DNA of 64,000 nucleotides from Actinopolymorpha sp. NPDC004070. GTDB taxonomy: Bacteria; Actinomycetota; Actinomycetes; Propionibacteriales; Actinopolymorphaceae. Location of the stretch: positions 77,471 through 141,470 of the forward strand of contig NZ_JBEXMJ010000002.1 of NCBI RefSeq assembly GCF_040610475.1, given 5' to 3'. This document shows positions 1-8,038 of the stretch, piece by piece. Both the position numbers and the translations under genes were made by a program. Within the stretch, counting starts at the first letter, position 1, and each line of letters opens with the position of its first letter. Below the pieces are notes generated by a model. The model saw only the letters and a program-made list of their open reading frames with translations, was not told where the DNA came from and did no database searches.

Positions 1-1
1 C

Positions 2-298
2 ACCGCCTACCAGGGCAGCGGACCGACGTTCCCCGCCTACATGCCGGCAGCCGACGCGTGGGCGAAACACCTTCGTGAGGGCAGGTTCTTCGCCACCGAC
101 CCCTACCCGGTGATGCGCCGGGCGGCCGCCTCGATCGACCCGATCTTCGGCAGCGTGCGCTATGACGCGCCGTCCTTGTTCGAAAGTGACGTGATCGGAC
201 CGGTGATCCGCGGTCGGCCGGCTGAGTCCGGCCTGCGGGAGTTCGAGTCGCACCTGACTCAGCTCGCCCAGGCGTACGGCTACACGGTCGTGAGATAG
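2..298 (+). CDS. Sugar ABC transporter substrate-binding protein, C-terminal end (partial)
   Basis: Only the last 98 codons are inside the window; the frame is open to the left edge. The visible part ends in FESHLTQLAQAYGYTVVR and looks like the alpha-helical C-terminal lobe of a family 1 extracellular solute-binding protein. Context supports this: nine bases separate its stop from the first of two CUT1-type permeases, the usual order of binding protein then two permeases. It would capture a sugar or oligosaccharide outside the membrane and deliver it to the permeases. The substrate cannot be read. The signal peptide and most of the binding fold lie upstream of the window. Confidence 0.75.
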   Translation, partial: TAYQGSGPTFPAYMPAADAWAKHLREGRFFATDPYPVMRRAAASIDPIFGSVRYDAPSLFESDVIGPVIRGRPAESGLREFESHLTQLAQAYGYTVVR

Positions 299-307
299 GA
301 GCCGGCG

Positions 308-1249
308 ATGACCACGCCCGTGGAGGCAGCGTCCACCCAGCAGGCCCCGAACGGCACGGCCGGCCGACGGGGTTCGCGCGGCCGGGCCGGTCTGGCGCCG
401 TACCTCTTCGTGGCACCGTACGTCCTGCTGCTGGTCCTCTTCGGCGTTCTGCCGGCGTTGTACTCGATCCTGATCAGCTTCGACGACACGTTCGCCCCCG
501 GCCTGAACTTCAACGGCCTGCACAACTACCTGGTGGCCGTGCGCGACTTCAGGTTCGCCCCCGCGTTCGGCAATGTCGGTCTGTACCTCCTCATCTGGCT
601 GCCGTTCATGACGGTGGTCGTACTCGGCCTTGCCCTTCTCCTGCACCAGCGTCCGGGGCGCCTGTCCACGTTGGCGCGACTCGTCTACTTCCTTCCGGGA
701 GCAGTCACCGGCTCCGCCGCCGTGGTGTTGTGGCTGTTCGTACTGGACCCGACGGTCAGCCCGTTCGGTCCCGCCCTGCGGATGTTCGGGGTGGGCACCC
801 TCCGCGAGGCGGTCGACGGCCGGGCGCTCGCGTTCTCCATCGCGCTGATGGCGTTCTCCATCGGAGCCGGTGGCTGGATCGTCATCATGTACGGCGCGTT
901 GCAGAACATCGACCGCGACCTGGTGGAGGCGGCCACGATCGACGGCTGCAACGCCTGGCAGCTCGCATGGCACGTCAAGCTGCCGCTGATCCAGAAGTAC
1001 GTGGTGTACATGCTCGTGCTGAGCTTCGCCGGCGGGACCCAGCTGTTCGTCGAGCCACAGCTGATCGGCCAGGCAGCGGGTCCAGGTGTGGTGAGCCCCA
1101 CGTGGTCACCGAACCTGCTGGCGTACGACTTCGCGTTCAACATCGGCAACTTCGGCGCGGCGGCGGCGATCTCGATGCTCCTGCTCGTGGTCGGGCTGCT
1201 CGGTGCCTACCTGCTGATCTTCCGGACGAAGTTCTTTGAAGTGAGTTGA
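308..1249 (+). CDS. CUT1-family sugar ABC transporter permease (MalF/UgpA-like)
   Basis: The protein has 313 residues, the usual size for this family, with about six hydrophobic segments; the first spans roughly residues 30-57. The cytoplasmic coupling loop that contacts the ATPase is visible near residue 207 as EAATIDGCNAWQLAWHVKLP, matching the EAA-G-LP consensus. The start has AGGAG upstream. It would form the inner-membrane channel with the next gene product and import the sugar caught by the preceding binding protein. No ATPase gene is present nearby, which is common in actinobacteria where one shared MsiK-type ATPase serves many CUT1 transporters; that is inference here. Confidence 0.92.
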   Translation: MTTPVEAASTQQAPNGTAGRRGSRGRAGLAPYLFVAPYVLLLVLFGVLPALYSILISFDDTFAPGLNFNGLHNYLVAVRDFRFAPAFGNVGLYLLIWLPFMTVVVLGLALLLHQRPGRLSTLARLVYFLPGAVTGSAAVVLWLFVLDPTVSPFGPALRMFGVGTLREAVDGRALAFSIALMAFSIGAGGWIVIMYGALQNIDRDLVEAATIDGCNAWQLAWHVKLPLIQKYVVYMLVLSFAGGTQLFVEPQLIGQAAGPGVVSPTWSPNLLAYDFAFNIGNFGAAAAISMLLLVVGLLGAYLLIFRTKFFEVS

Positions 1250-1272
1250 CGCCTACCCGGGAAGGGCCGCAC

Positions 1273-2208
1273 ATGGTTGCTCAGGTGGAGACGGCCGCGG
1301 GGCCGCGCACCGGTCCGTCACGGCCGCACGGTGACGCCGGCTTCGCGCGGACCGCGGCACGGACCGTGCGGGTCGCGGTCCTGCTCGCGTTCGTCGTCTT
1401 CTTCGGCGTTCCGCTGATCTGGCTGCTGCTCGCCGCCACGCGCACGAACGACGACCTCCTGACCGGCTTCCCGATCGCGTTCGGTTCCTTCCACAACCTG
1501 TCGACGGCCTGGCACCACCTGCTCTCCTACAACGACAGCGAACTGCTGTCATGGGTCTGGAACTCCGTCGTCTACTCCGTCGGCGGTCTGCTCCTCACCC
1601 TGGTCGCCTGCGTCCCCGCCGGCTACGCGCTGGCCAGCACCCGGTTTCGCGGCCGGTACGCGCTGCTGCTCACCACGCTGGTGGTGATGATCGTCCCGGG
1701 CTCGACGCTGGTGCTTCCGCTCTTCATCGAGGTCAGCAGTGTCCGGTTGCTCGACACCATGTGGGCGGTGATCCTGCCGATGGCGTTCTTCCCGTTCGGG
1801 GTCTACCTGACCTACATCTACTACGCCACCAGCCTGCCGCCCGCGCTCCTGGACGCCGGACGAGTGGACGGCTGCTCGGAGTGGCAGCTGTTCTGGTCGA
1901 TCGCGCTGCCGCTGGCCCGTCCGGTGGTGAGCCTGGTGGCCTTCTTCGCGTTCGTCGCCAACTGGAACAACTACTTCCTGCCGTTCGTGATGCTCACCGA
2001 CGACCACAAGTACAACCTCCCCGTCGGCCTCGCGGCACTCATCCAGAGCGCGCCGGGAGTGCACCCGGCGTTCGCTTCCGAACTACCGATCTACGGGCCG
2101 GAGATCGCCCTCGCCGGTGTCGTCACCGTCGCGCCGATCGCGGTGATCTTCCTGTTCTCACAACGCTCGATGATCGCCGGGATCTTCGGCGGAGCGGTCA
2201 AGCAGTAA
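1273..2208 (+). CDS. CUT1-family sugar ABC transporter permease (MalG/UgpE-like)
   Basis: The second permease has 311 residues and about six membrane segments; the first covers roughly residues 37-58. A degenerate EAA loop, DAGRVDGCSEWQLFWSIALP, lies near residue 193. I chose the ATG at 1273 because GGGAAGGG lies just upstream. A TTG at 1246 that overlaps the previous stop (TTGA) is in frame and would add nine residues, so translational coupling from that codon is possible. It pairs with the upstream permease as the second half of the channel. The next gene follows after 57 bases and probably belongs to the same operon. Confidence 0.9.
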   Translation: MVAQVETAAGPRTGPSRPHGDAGFARTAARTVRVAVLLAFVVFFGVPLIWLLLAATRTNDDLLTGFPIAFGSFHNLSTAWHHLLSYNDSELLSWVWNSVVYSVGGLLLTLVACVPAGYALASTRFRGRYALLLTTLVVMIVPGSTLVLPLFIEVSSVRLLDTMWAVILPMAFFPFGVYLTYIYYATSLPPALLDAGRVDGCSEWQLFWSIALPLARPVVSLVAFFAFVANWNNYFLPFVMLTDDHKYNLPVGLAALIQSAPGVHPAFASELPIYGPEIALAGVVTVAPIAVIFLFSQRSMIAGIFGGAVKQ

Positions 2209-2265
2209 GGAGTCCCCGGGGTCACCCTGGCCCCCGGTACAGCGCCTCGGCGCGGAAGGGAAACC

Positions 2266-4272
2266 ATGCCCAGCAAGCACTCGTACCACGGTGACAAGTC
2301 TCGTCGTCTGTCCCGCCGATCCGTGCTCGGCGGCACGCTCGCCCTCGGCGCCGCAGGAGTCGGTGCGGGTACTCCGGCGCAGGCGTACGCGGCGACGCCC
2401 GAGGGCCGCGACAGATCGTTCTGGCTCGCACCGGACGGGAACGACACGGCGGCTGGCACCCGCAGGCACCCGTTCCGGACGTTCCTGCGGGCACAGCAGG
2501 CGGTGCGAGAGGCAGTGCGGGAAGCCCGGCAGGAAGGGCAGGGCAGCCGCGGCCGCGCGCGCGACGTCACGGTGCACGTGCGCGGTGGTACGTACGAACT
2601 CACGGACACCCTCGTGTTCACTGCCGCAGACGGTGGCAGTGGCGACGCCCGCGTCGAGTACCGTGCGGTCGACGGCGAAAGCCCGGTGGTCAGCGGCGGT
2701 CGCCGCCTGCGGGACTGGCGCCTTCACGACGCCGACCGCGGGATCTGGCGGGCACACGCCGGGAAGGACGTCTACGCCCGTCAACTGTGGGTTGCGGGCC
2801 GGCGAGCAGTAAGGGCGCGAAGTGGCTCGACACCGCAGGGGTTCGAGGTCACACAGACCGGCTACGTCTACAGCGGCAGCGAGTTCGACTTCGCGTCTTG
2901 GCGCAACCTGCGAGACGTCGAGATCGTGTCGCTGCGACGCTGGAAGTCGTTCCGGATCCATGTCGACTCCGCCACCCCTACCGACGACGGCGTACGCCTG
3001 CAGATGCAGAACCCCGCCTGGAAGTACGCGTACGAGAACCAGCTTCCCTGGGGCAACGTCACCGTCCCCAACTGGATCGAGAACGCCTACGAACTACTCG
3101 ACAGCGAAGGTGAGTGGTACCTCGACCGATCGGACGGCTTCGTCTACTACAAGCCGAGGCCCGGTGAGGACCTGCGGACGACCGAGGCCGTTCTGGGCGT
3201 GTTGCAGACGCTGGTCGACATCCGTGGCACGGCGGACGCCCCGGTCCGCAACCTGACCTTGCACGGTCTGCACTTCCGGCACGGCACCTGGCTCGATCCG
3301 AACACTAGCCTGGGTTTTGCGGCACTTCAGGGCGGCTACCACTTCAACGCGTCGGGCGGGCTGGACAAGCTGCCCGCGCAGGTGACGATGTCCCATGCGC
3401 GGGGCGTACGTGTGCACCGTTGCCGCTTCGAGCATCTCGGCGGTTCCGGAATCGAGTTGGAGAGCGGAAGCCAGGGCAACACCGTGGTCGGGAACGTCTT
3501 CACCGACGTCTCGGGCAACGCGGTCCAGGTGAGCGGAATCGAGGACGTGCACAAGGACCCGGCCGACACCCGGCTGATCGTGTCGGACAATCTTGTCGCG
3601 AACAACTACGTGACAGACATTGCGAGCGAGTACCACGGCTGCATCGGGATTTTCGTCGGCTACGCCGCCGCCACCACCATCGAGCACAACGTCGTTGCGG
3701 ATGTCCCGTACACCGCGATCTCGGTCGGGTGGGGCTGGTCACACGATCCGACGATCGCGCGAGACAACCGGATCAACGCCAACCACGTCCACCACTTCAC
3801 CCGCAACCTGATCGACGGCGGCGGCATCTACACGTTGTCCCTGCAGCCGGGTTCGCAGATCCGCGACAACTACATCCACCACCAGCTGATCAACCACTAC
3901 GACGACACACTCGTCTACCTGGACGAGGCGAGCGAGGGGTTCACGGTCGAGAACAACGTTCTGTGCAGCACACCGAAGTGGTGGCTGAAGATCTGGACCG
4001 AGTCCATCCGCAACAACCGGGCCGTGGGCAACTACGTGGACCGGGAGGATGCGGTCTGGAACAACGGGACCGACAACGTGGTGGCCGACAACGTGGTGAT
4101 GATCCGCGGCGCGATTCCCCGTGCGGCAGACCGCATCGCGAGGACGGCGGGCCTGGAGCCCGCCTACCGCGACCTCCTCCCGTTCCCCGGCGCAGCAACA
4201 CCGCCGATCACCGAGGTCCTCGACCCGGCCTACGAGGGCATTCCCCCGCTCGGGCCTCCCTGGACCCCCTGA
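2266..4272 (+). CDS. Tat-exported right-handed parallel beta-helix protein, probable polysaccharide-active enzyme
   Basis: The protein has 668 residues. A twin-arginine signal (LSRRSVLGG followed by an Ala/Gly-rich stretch ending near AQAYAA) predicts export in folded form. The mature N-terminus WLAPDGNDTAAGTRRHPFRT is typical of large secreted beta-helix proteins. Beyond residue 330 there are repeated short N/V/D-rich rungs (such as NLTLHGLHFRHG and VVGNVFTDVSGNAVQVSG) expected of a parallel beta-helix. Related folds include pectate lyases and GH141-type fucosidases or xylanases; I cannot tell which. Its place directly behind two sugar permeases suggests it releases or trims the sugar imported by them. 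GGAAGGG precedes the ATG. Confidence 0.85.
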   Translation: MPSKHSYHGDKSRRLSRRSVLGGTLALGAAGVGAGTPAQAYAATPEGRDRSFWLAPDGNDTAAGTRRHPFRTFLRAQQAVREAVREARQEGQGSRGRARDVTVHVRGGTYELTDTLVFTAADGGSGDARVEYRAVDGESPVVSGGRRLRDWRLHDADRGIWRAHAGKDVYARQLWVAGRRAVRARSGSTPQGFEVTQTGYVYSGSEFDFASWRNLRDVEIVSLRRWKSFRIHVDSATPTDDGVRLQMQNPAWKYAYENQLPWGNVTVPNWIENAYELLDSEGEWYLDRSDGFVYYKPRPGEDLRTTEAVLGVLQTLVDIRGTADAPVRNLTLHGLHFRHGTWLDPNTSLGFAALQGGYHFNASGGLDKLPAQVTMSHARGVRVHRCRFEHLGGSGIELESGSQGNTVVGNVFTDVSGNAVQVSGIEDVHKDPADTRLIVSDNLVANNYVTDIASEYHGCIGIFVGYAAATTIEHNVVADVPYTAISVGWGWSHDPTIARDNRINANHVHHFTRNLIDGGGIYTLSLQPGSQIRDNYIHHQLINHYDDTLVYLDEASEGFTVENNVLCSTPKWWLKIWTESIRNNRAVGNYVDREDAVWNNGTDNVVADNVVMIRGAIPRAADRIARTAGLEPAYRDLLPFPGAATPPITEVLDPAYEGIPPLGPPWTP

Positions 4273-4311
4273 CCGAACTCCGAAGGAGTCGCCGCAGCCG
4301 CAGTGAGGTCT

Positions 4312-4348
4312 GGAGGGCGGGTGCTCCCCCGTGCGAGCACCCGCCTCC
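4312..4348. terminator. Hairpin terminator between convergent genes
   Basis: The left arm GGAGGGCGGGTGCTC pairs with the right arm GAGCACCCGCCTCC across an 8-base loop, with one bulged G. It lies 40 bases after the beta-helix gene and about 140 bases from the end of the convergent binding-protein gene. It has no T-tract, as is common in high-GC actinobacteria. The rest of 4273-4489 shows nothing recognisable. Confidence 0.7.
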
Positions 4349-4489
4349 TATCAGCGAATGGCTCAGGCGACACCCTTCTGCTGCGCGCTGCACTTCACGC
4401 CCCGGCTTCCCCACCCTCTTCGCGTACGCCGAGTTGGTGTGGCCGTTCCGAGCGCGAGCGGGTGCAGAATGAGAGAGAGGCCCGAACGC

Positions 4490-6304
4490 TCAGGCGGGCT
4501 GGAGCTTGCCCTTGAACATCAACAGCGTGGTGAAGTTGTCGGCGTACGGCGCGTTCAGCATGATCGGATCGCTGTCCGGTGGCCACTCCTTGACGCGTGC
4601 GCCTTGCAGAGCAGGGTTGTTGCCGTAGCGTTCCTCGATCGGGATGATCGGGAGCAGCTCGTTGAACGCACGGGCCGCGATCGCGACGTTTCGTCGCTGC
4701 TTCTGCTCGTCCAGTCCGGCGCCGGCCTCGTTGACGACCTTCTCCAGGTCGACCTTCCCGAACGCCTTGGTGTTCTGCGTCAGCGGGAACGCGATTCCCT
4801 TGCCGCCCTGGTTGGCGGCGATCGGGATGTTGTGGGTGAAGAACGCCGCCACGAAGGAGAAGTGCGGGTGCGGCGCACTCGACGCCCCCCAGCCCTGCAT
4901 GGCGAACTCGAACCGCCCCTTGTCCAGGTCGATCGGCTGCTGGGTGAACGTCACACCCCGCATGTTGAGCTGGATCCCGAACTTCTTGAGCTGCCGGGTG
5001 ATGCTCTGCGCCGCGGCCACGTAGTCGAAGTACTCCGCCGGATAGTTGATCTCGTAGGTGGCCGGCTTTCCCTGCGGCGTGAACCACCGGCCGTTGCGCC
5101 TCGTCCACCCCGCGGCGGTCAGGATCGACGCCGCCTTGTCCTGGTCGTGCTCGTAGTGGTTCAGCCGCGCCTGGTCAGCGTCCGACAGCCACTGGGGCAC
5201 CAGGATGTCGGAGAACCCGGCCATCAGCTGGACGGGCTTGTAGGAGTCACCGCCCACCTCGGCGGCGAGCCGGCGGTCGATCGCGTGTGCGAGTCCCTGC
5301 CGGGCCCGGACGTCCCTGAACTCCGGAAGCTTGTCCAGGTTGAGGAACAACCCGCCCCCGGCGTAGGTCGGCGGCCGGATGATGCGGAATCCCTTGCTGG
5401 TCAGTTCCTTCTCGGTGGCGGTCGGGAAGCCGTGCGTCGCGTAGTCGACGTTCTTCGCCAGCACCACCGGCGTCACGTCGGTCGTCTCACCGTTGAACAC
5501 CGTGATGGTGTCGAACCTGATCCGGTCCGCACCCCATCCCTTGTCGTTCTTGCGCAGGGTGAGCTGGGCGTTGGTGATGCTGCCGAAGTCGTAGCGGAAG
5601 GGTCCGCTGGTGAGCACGTCCTTGTCGGGATTCTTCGGGCGGTACGCCTGCAGATCCTCGTTCAGCTTCTTGCCGTCCGCGTCGTCCAGGCTGCCACCGG
5701 AGTCGAAGAGTTCCGTTGCCCGCTTGGCGAAACCTCCGTACATCGCGTGCGGGAACACCGCCGCCCGCACGACGTATCGCTCGATCACCGTCGACGGGTT
5801 GGTCATGGTGAACACCACGGTGTGCTCGTCGTCGCCGATCTCCGCCTTGTTCACGAACTGCCACTCGGTCTGGCGCATCACCCGCCGGCACAGGAACGTC
5901 GTCAGCACGTCCTGGCCGGTGATCGGCGAGCCGTCGCTCCAGGTGAGCCCGTCCTTGATCGTGTACGAGAAGGTGCTGGTCTTCTCGTCGAAGCCCCACT
6001 TCTTGCCCAGCAGGGGTTCCCACTTCTGTTCCTTCCAGTACCACATCCCGCCCGGAAGGAAGATCAGGTCGAGGTACATGCCCAGCCCGATCGAGTCGGT
6101 GACGCCCGACATCAGGTTGAAGTGGCCCTTCGGCGGGACCTGGTAGGGCCAGGCACCGTGGAACTCCCGCGCCTTCCCGGACTTCCCGTCACCGCCCTTC
6201 CCGCCGCCCTCGGCGGCGCAGGCCGTCGTCGTGGCCGCTGCCGCCGTACCCACGGCCCCGAGGCCGACGAGTTCCAGCAGCCGCCGCCGGGTCAGACTCC
6301 CCAT
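4490..6304 (-). CDS. ABC transporter substrate-binding lipoprotein, family 5 (peptide/nickel/oligosaccharide type)
   Basis: The protein has 604 residues from the ATG at 6304, the start that places a twin-arginine lipoprotein signal at the N-terminus: TRRRLLELVG, then a hydrophobic Ala-rich stretch and a lipobox cysteine near residue 29 (TTTAC). The mature protein carries family 5 features, including an internal WSDGSPITGQDV segment that is very typical of DppA/OppA-like proteins. It would bind an oligopeptide or similar solute outside the cell. No cognate permeases or ATPases are next to it. It starts two bases after the stop of the dioxygenase-like gene, so the two are almost certainly cotranscribed and translationally coupled. 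Confidence 0.9.
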   Translation of the reverse strand: MGSLTRRRLLELVGLGAVGTAAAATTTACAAEGGGKGGDGKSGKAREFHGAWPYQVPPKGHFNLMSGVTDSIGLGMYLDLIFLPGGMWYWKEQKWEPLLGKKWGFDEKTSTFSYTIKDGLTWSDGSPITGQDVLTTFLCRRVMRQTEWQFVNKAEIGDDEHTVVFTMTNPSTVIERYVVRAAVFPHAMYGGFAKRATELFDSGGSLDDADGKKLNEDLQAYRPKNPDKDVLTSGPFRYDFGSITNAQLTLRKNDKGWGADRIRFDTITVFNGETTDVTPVVLAKNVDYATHGFPTATEKELTSKGFRIIRPPTYAGGGLFLNLDKLPEFRDVRARQGLAHAIDRRLAAEVGGDSYKPVQLMAGFSDILVPQWLSDADQARLNHYEHDQDKAASILTAAGWTRRNGRWFTPQGKPATYEINYPAEYFDYVAAAQSITRQLKKFGIQLNMRGVTFTQQPIDLDKGRFEFAMQGWGASSAPHPHFSFVAAFFTHNIPIAANQGGKGIAFPLTQNTKAFGKVDLEKVVNEAGAGLDEQKQRRNVAIAARAFNELLPIIPIEERYGNNPALQGARVKEWPPDSDPIMLNAPYADNFTTLLMFKGKLQPA

Positions 6305-6306
6305 CG

Positions 6307-7113
6307 TCAGCCCTCCGTCCGCGTCGCGCTCCGGGCACGTTGCGCCCGGGCGGTCGTCTGCTGCCCGGCGCGCCATGGGTACTCCCGCGGCACCGCCACC
6401 GGCTCCCGCGGCGCGCCGCCCCCGACGATGTATGCGCGCCGGTGGTCGTCGGAGTGGTTTGCCGAGGCGTAGTGCACGGTCCGGTTGGTGTGGATCGTCG
6501 CGCCGCCGGGTGGAAGGGGGCAGGCGACGGCGGCCGACACGTCGATCGTTCCGGGCACCACTTCCAGGCCGTGCACGCGTGAGTCGCCGCCGATCTGGCG
6601 GTGCGGCAGCACCTCACCACGGTGGGAGCCCGGAATGAACTGCATGCAGCCGTTGTCGACAGTGGCTTCCTGCAAGGGGATCCAGATGCTGAGCGAGCGA
6701 TAGGTGTACGCCGGATCCCAGTACGCCTCGTCCTGGTGCCACGGCGTCTCCGCACCATGGCGCGGCGGCTTGTTGATGGCGTGGTCGCCGCCCATCGTGG
6801 CGGTCGGCCCGAGGAGTGCGGTGAGCACGGTGCGCACCCGCGCGACGGTCTCGCTGCGCAGAAGCTCCGGTGCGTACTGCGACGGCTTCAGGATCTGCGG
6901 CAGCCGTGCCTCACCGTCGTCCTCGTCCGCCCCGGCGAGGTCGAACTGGTCACCGGCCGTTCGCCCCGCCCGGTCGGCGAACAGCCGGTCGTAGATGGCC
7001 CGCATCCGCGCCACCTCGTCGGCGGAGATGAACGACTCCAGGGCGAGGAACCCCTGCTCGTGGTAGCGGGCGACCTGCTCCGCGGTGAGGTTCCACTCGT
7101 TCGCATCAGCCAT
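6307..7113 (-). CDS. Phytanoyl-CoA dioxygenase (PhyH) family protein
   Basis: The protein has 268 residues from the ATG at 7113. It belongs to the Fe(II)/2-oxoglutarate-dependent PhyH family: the iron-binding HxD is visible as H126-Q-D128 in ETPWHQDEAYWD, a distal histidine is likely H214 in RTVHYASANH, and the arginines that follow (DDHRRAY) would bind 2-oxoglutarate. PhyH-like enzymes in actinobacteria hydroxylate small molecules and are not usually involved in phytanic acid breakdown. It is the first gene of a two-gene unit with the family 5 binding protein, so it may act on the imported solute. The substrate is unknown. Confidence 0.88.
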   Translation of the reverse strand: MADANEWNLTAEQVARYHEQGFLALESFISADEVARMRAIYDRLFADRAGRTAGDQFDLAGADEDDGEARLPQILKPSQYAPELLRSETVARVRTVLTALLGPTATMGGDHAINKPPRHGAETPWHQDEAYWDPAYTYRSLSIWIPLQEATVDNGCMQFIPGSHRGEVLPHRQIGGDSRVHGLEVVPGTIDVSAAVACPLPPGGATIHTNRTVHYASANHSDDHRRAYIVGGGAPREPVAVPREYPWRAGQQTTARAQRARSATRTEG

Positions 7114-7187
7114 GCACCGACCGTATTCACGATGTGGCGGAAGGGAATCCTCCCCGCTGGCCGCTACCGGCGGTCCCGTGACCGGCA

Positions 7188-7207
7188 CCGGCACTCGCGG
7201 GTGCCGG
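7188..7207 (-). terminator. Hairpin after the GAF-ANTAR gene
   Basis: CCGGCAC and GTGCCGG form a perfect 7-bp stem around a 6-base loop. It begins ten bases after the end of the GAF-ANTAR gene and lies upstream of the PhyH start, so it could separate the two transcripts. Confidence 0.5.
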
Positions 7208-7216
7208 CGCCACCCG

Positions 7217-7954
7217 TCAGGGAAGTCCGCCGGTCTCGGCGACGTGGGCGGCGATGTCCCGCAACTTGCGGTTGCTGTGCTGGCTCGCGATCCGCAGGAG
7301 ACTGAACGCCTGCTCCCGGTTGACCCGGTGCCTGGCCATCAACATGCCGATGGCGATGCCGATCTCCCGGTTGGTGGCCAGTGCCTGCCGGAGGTGGTGG
7401 ATCCGGTAGCGGTCGTCGGTGACCAGCGCCAGGAACTCCCCGTACCTCGCCAGCGTCTCGACGTACAGCACCGCCTCGTCGTCGAACGCCTTCGGCTGGT
7501 CGGAGTAGACGTTCAGGCTGGCGGGCGCGTGGTCCTCTTCGACGGACAGGACGACCATGGAGCAGCTGGCCACACTGCCGACGCCGAGATCGGTTCCGGC
7601 GCGCTGGGCGAAGTCGGCCCACTGCTGCGCGGTGTCGACGTGACGGACGTCGGCGAGCCGGTGCGTCGCGTCGTCGCGGATGGCGTCCACGCACGGACCC
7701 GACGCGAAGGCGTACTGCACCTCGTCGGCCCGGCGGGCCGTCTCGTGCGTGGCCACCTCGGTCCAGAACCGGTCCTCGCTCGCGCGGGTGATGCTGACCC
7801 ACCTGGCGCCGGGGATCTGGCGTACGGCGACCTCGGCGACGGCCTGAGGGTATGGCGTTCCGTCGGCCGGCGGGGTTTCGGCCCACAGCTCCTCGAAGGC
7901 GACCTTCAGGAGCCGCACGACACTGGTCGTGGGTGTTTCGGTTGAGCGAGCCAT
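7217..7954 (-). CDS. GAF and ANTAR domain regulator (RNA-binding antiterminator type)
   Basis: The protein has 245 residues. A GAF-like sensory domain occupies about residues 30-165, and the C-terminal region (HHLRQALATNREIGIAIGML, then AFSLLRIASQHSNRKLRDIA, about 170-235) matches the ANTAR domain, a three-helix RNA-binding module that promotes antitermination. Such GAF-ANTAR proteins are abundant in actinobacteria and probably act post-transcriptionally in stress or nutrient responses. It lies 84 bases after the start of the upstream GH30-like gene on the same strand but may have its own promoter. Its RNA targets are unknown. Confidence 0.9.
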   Translation of the reverse strand: MARSTETPTTSVVRLLKVAFEELWAETPPADGTPYPQAVAEVAVRQIPGARWVSITRASEDRFWTEVATHETARRADEVQYAFASGPCVDAIRDDATHRLADVRHVDTAQQWADFAQRAGTDLGVGSVASCSMVVLSVEEDHAPASLNVYSDQPKAFDDEAVLYVETLARYGEFLALVTDDRYRIHHLRQALATNREIGIAIGMLMARHRVNREQAFSLLRIASQHSNRKLRDIAAHVAETGGLP

Positions 7955-8038
7955 GCGCGGTCCAGCCTCCGTCTGGGCATTGAATGCCTGCAGATCGGCT
8001 GGATCCTCAACCGGGCCATCAGCATACCCGGGAGCGCG

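Noticed and set aside
4331..6472. Long plus-strand open frame opposite the family 5 binding-protein gene
   Set aside because: It is a product of third-position GC bias: the translation is Arg/Val/Leu/Gly/His-rich low complexity without any family motif, while the minus strand has a clear lipoprotein.
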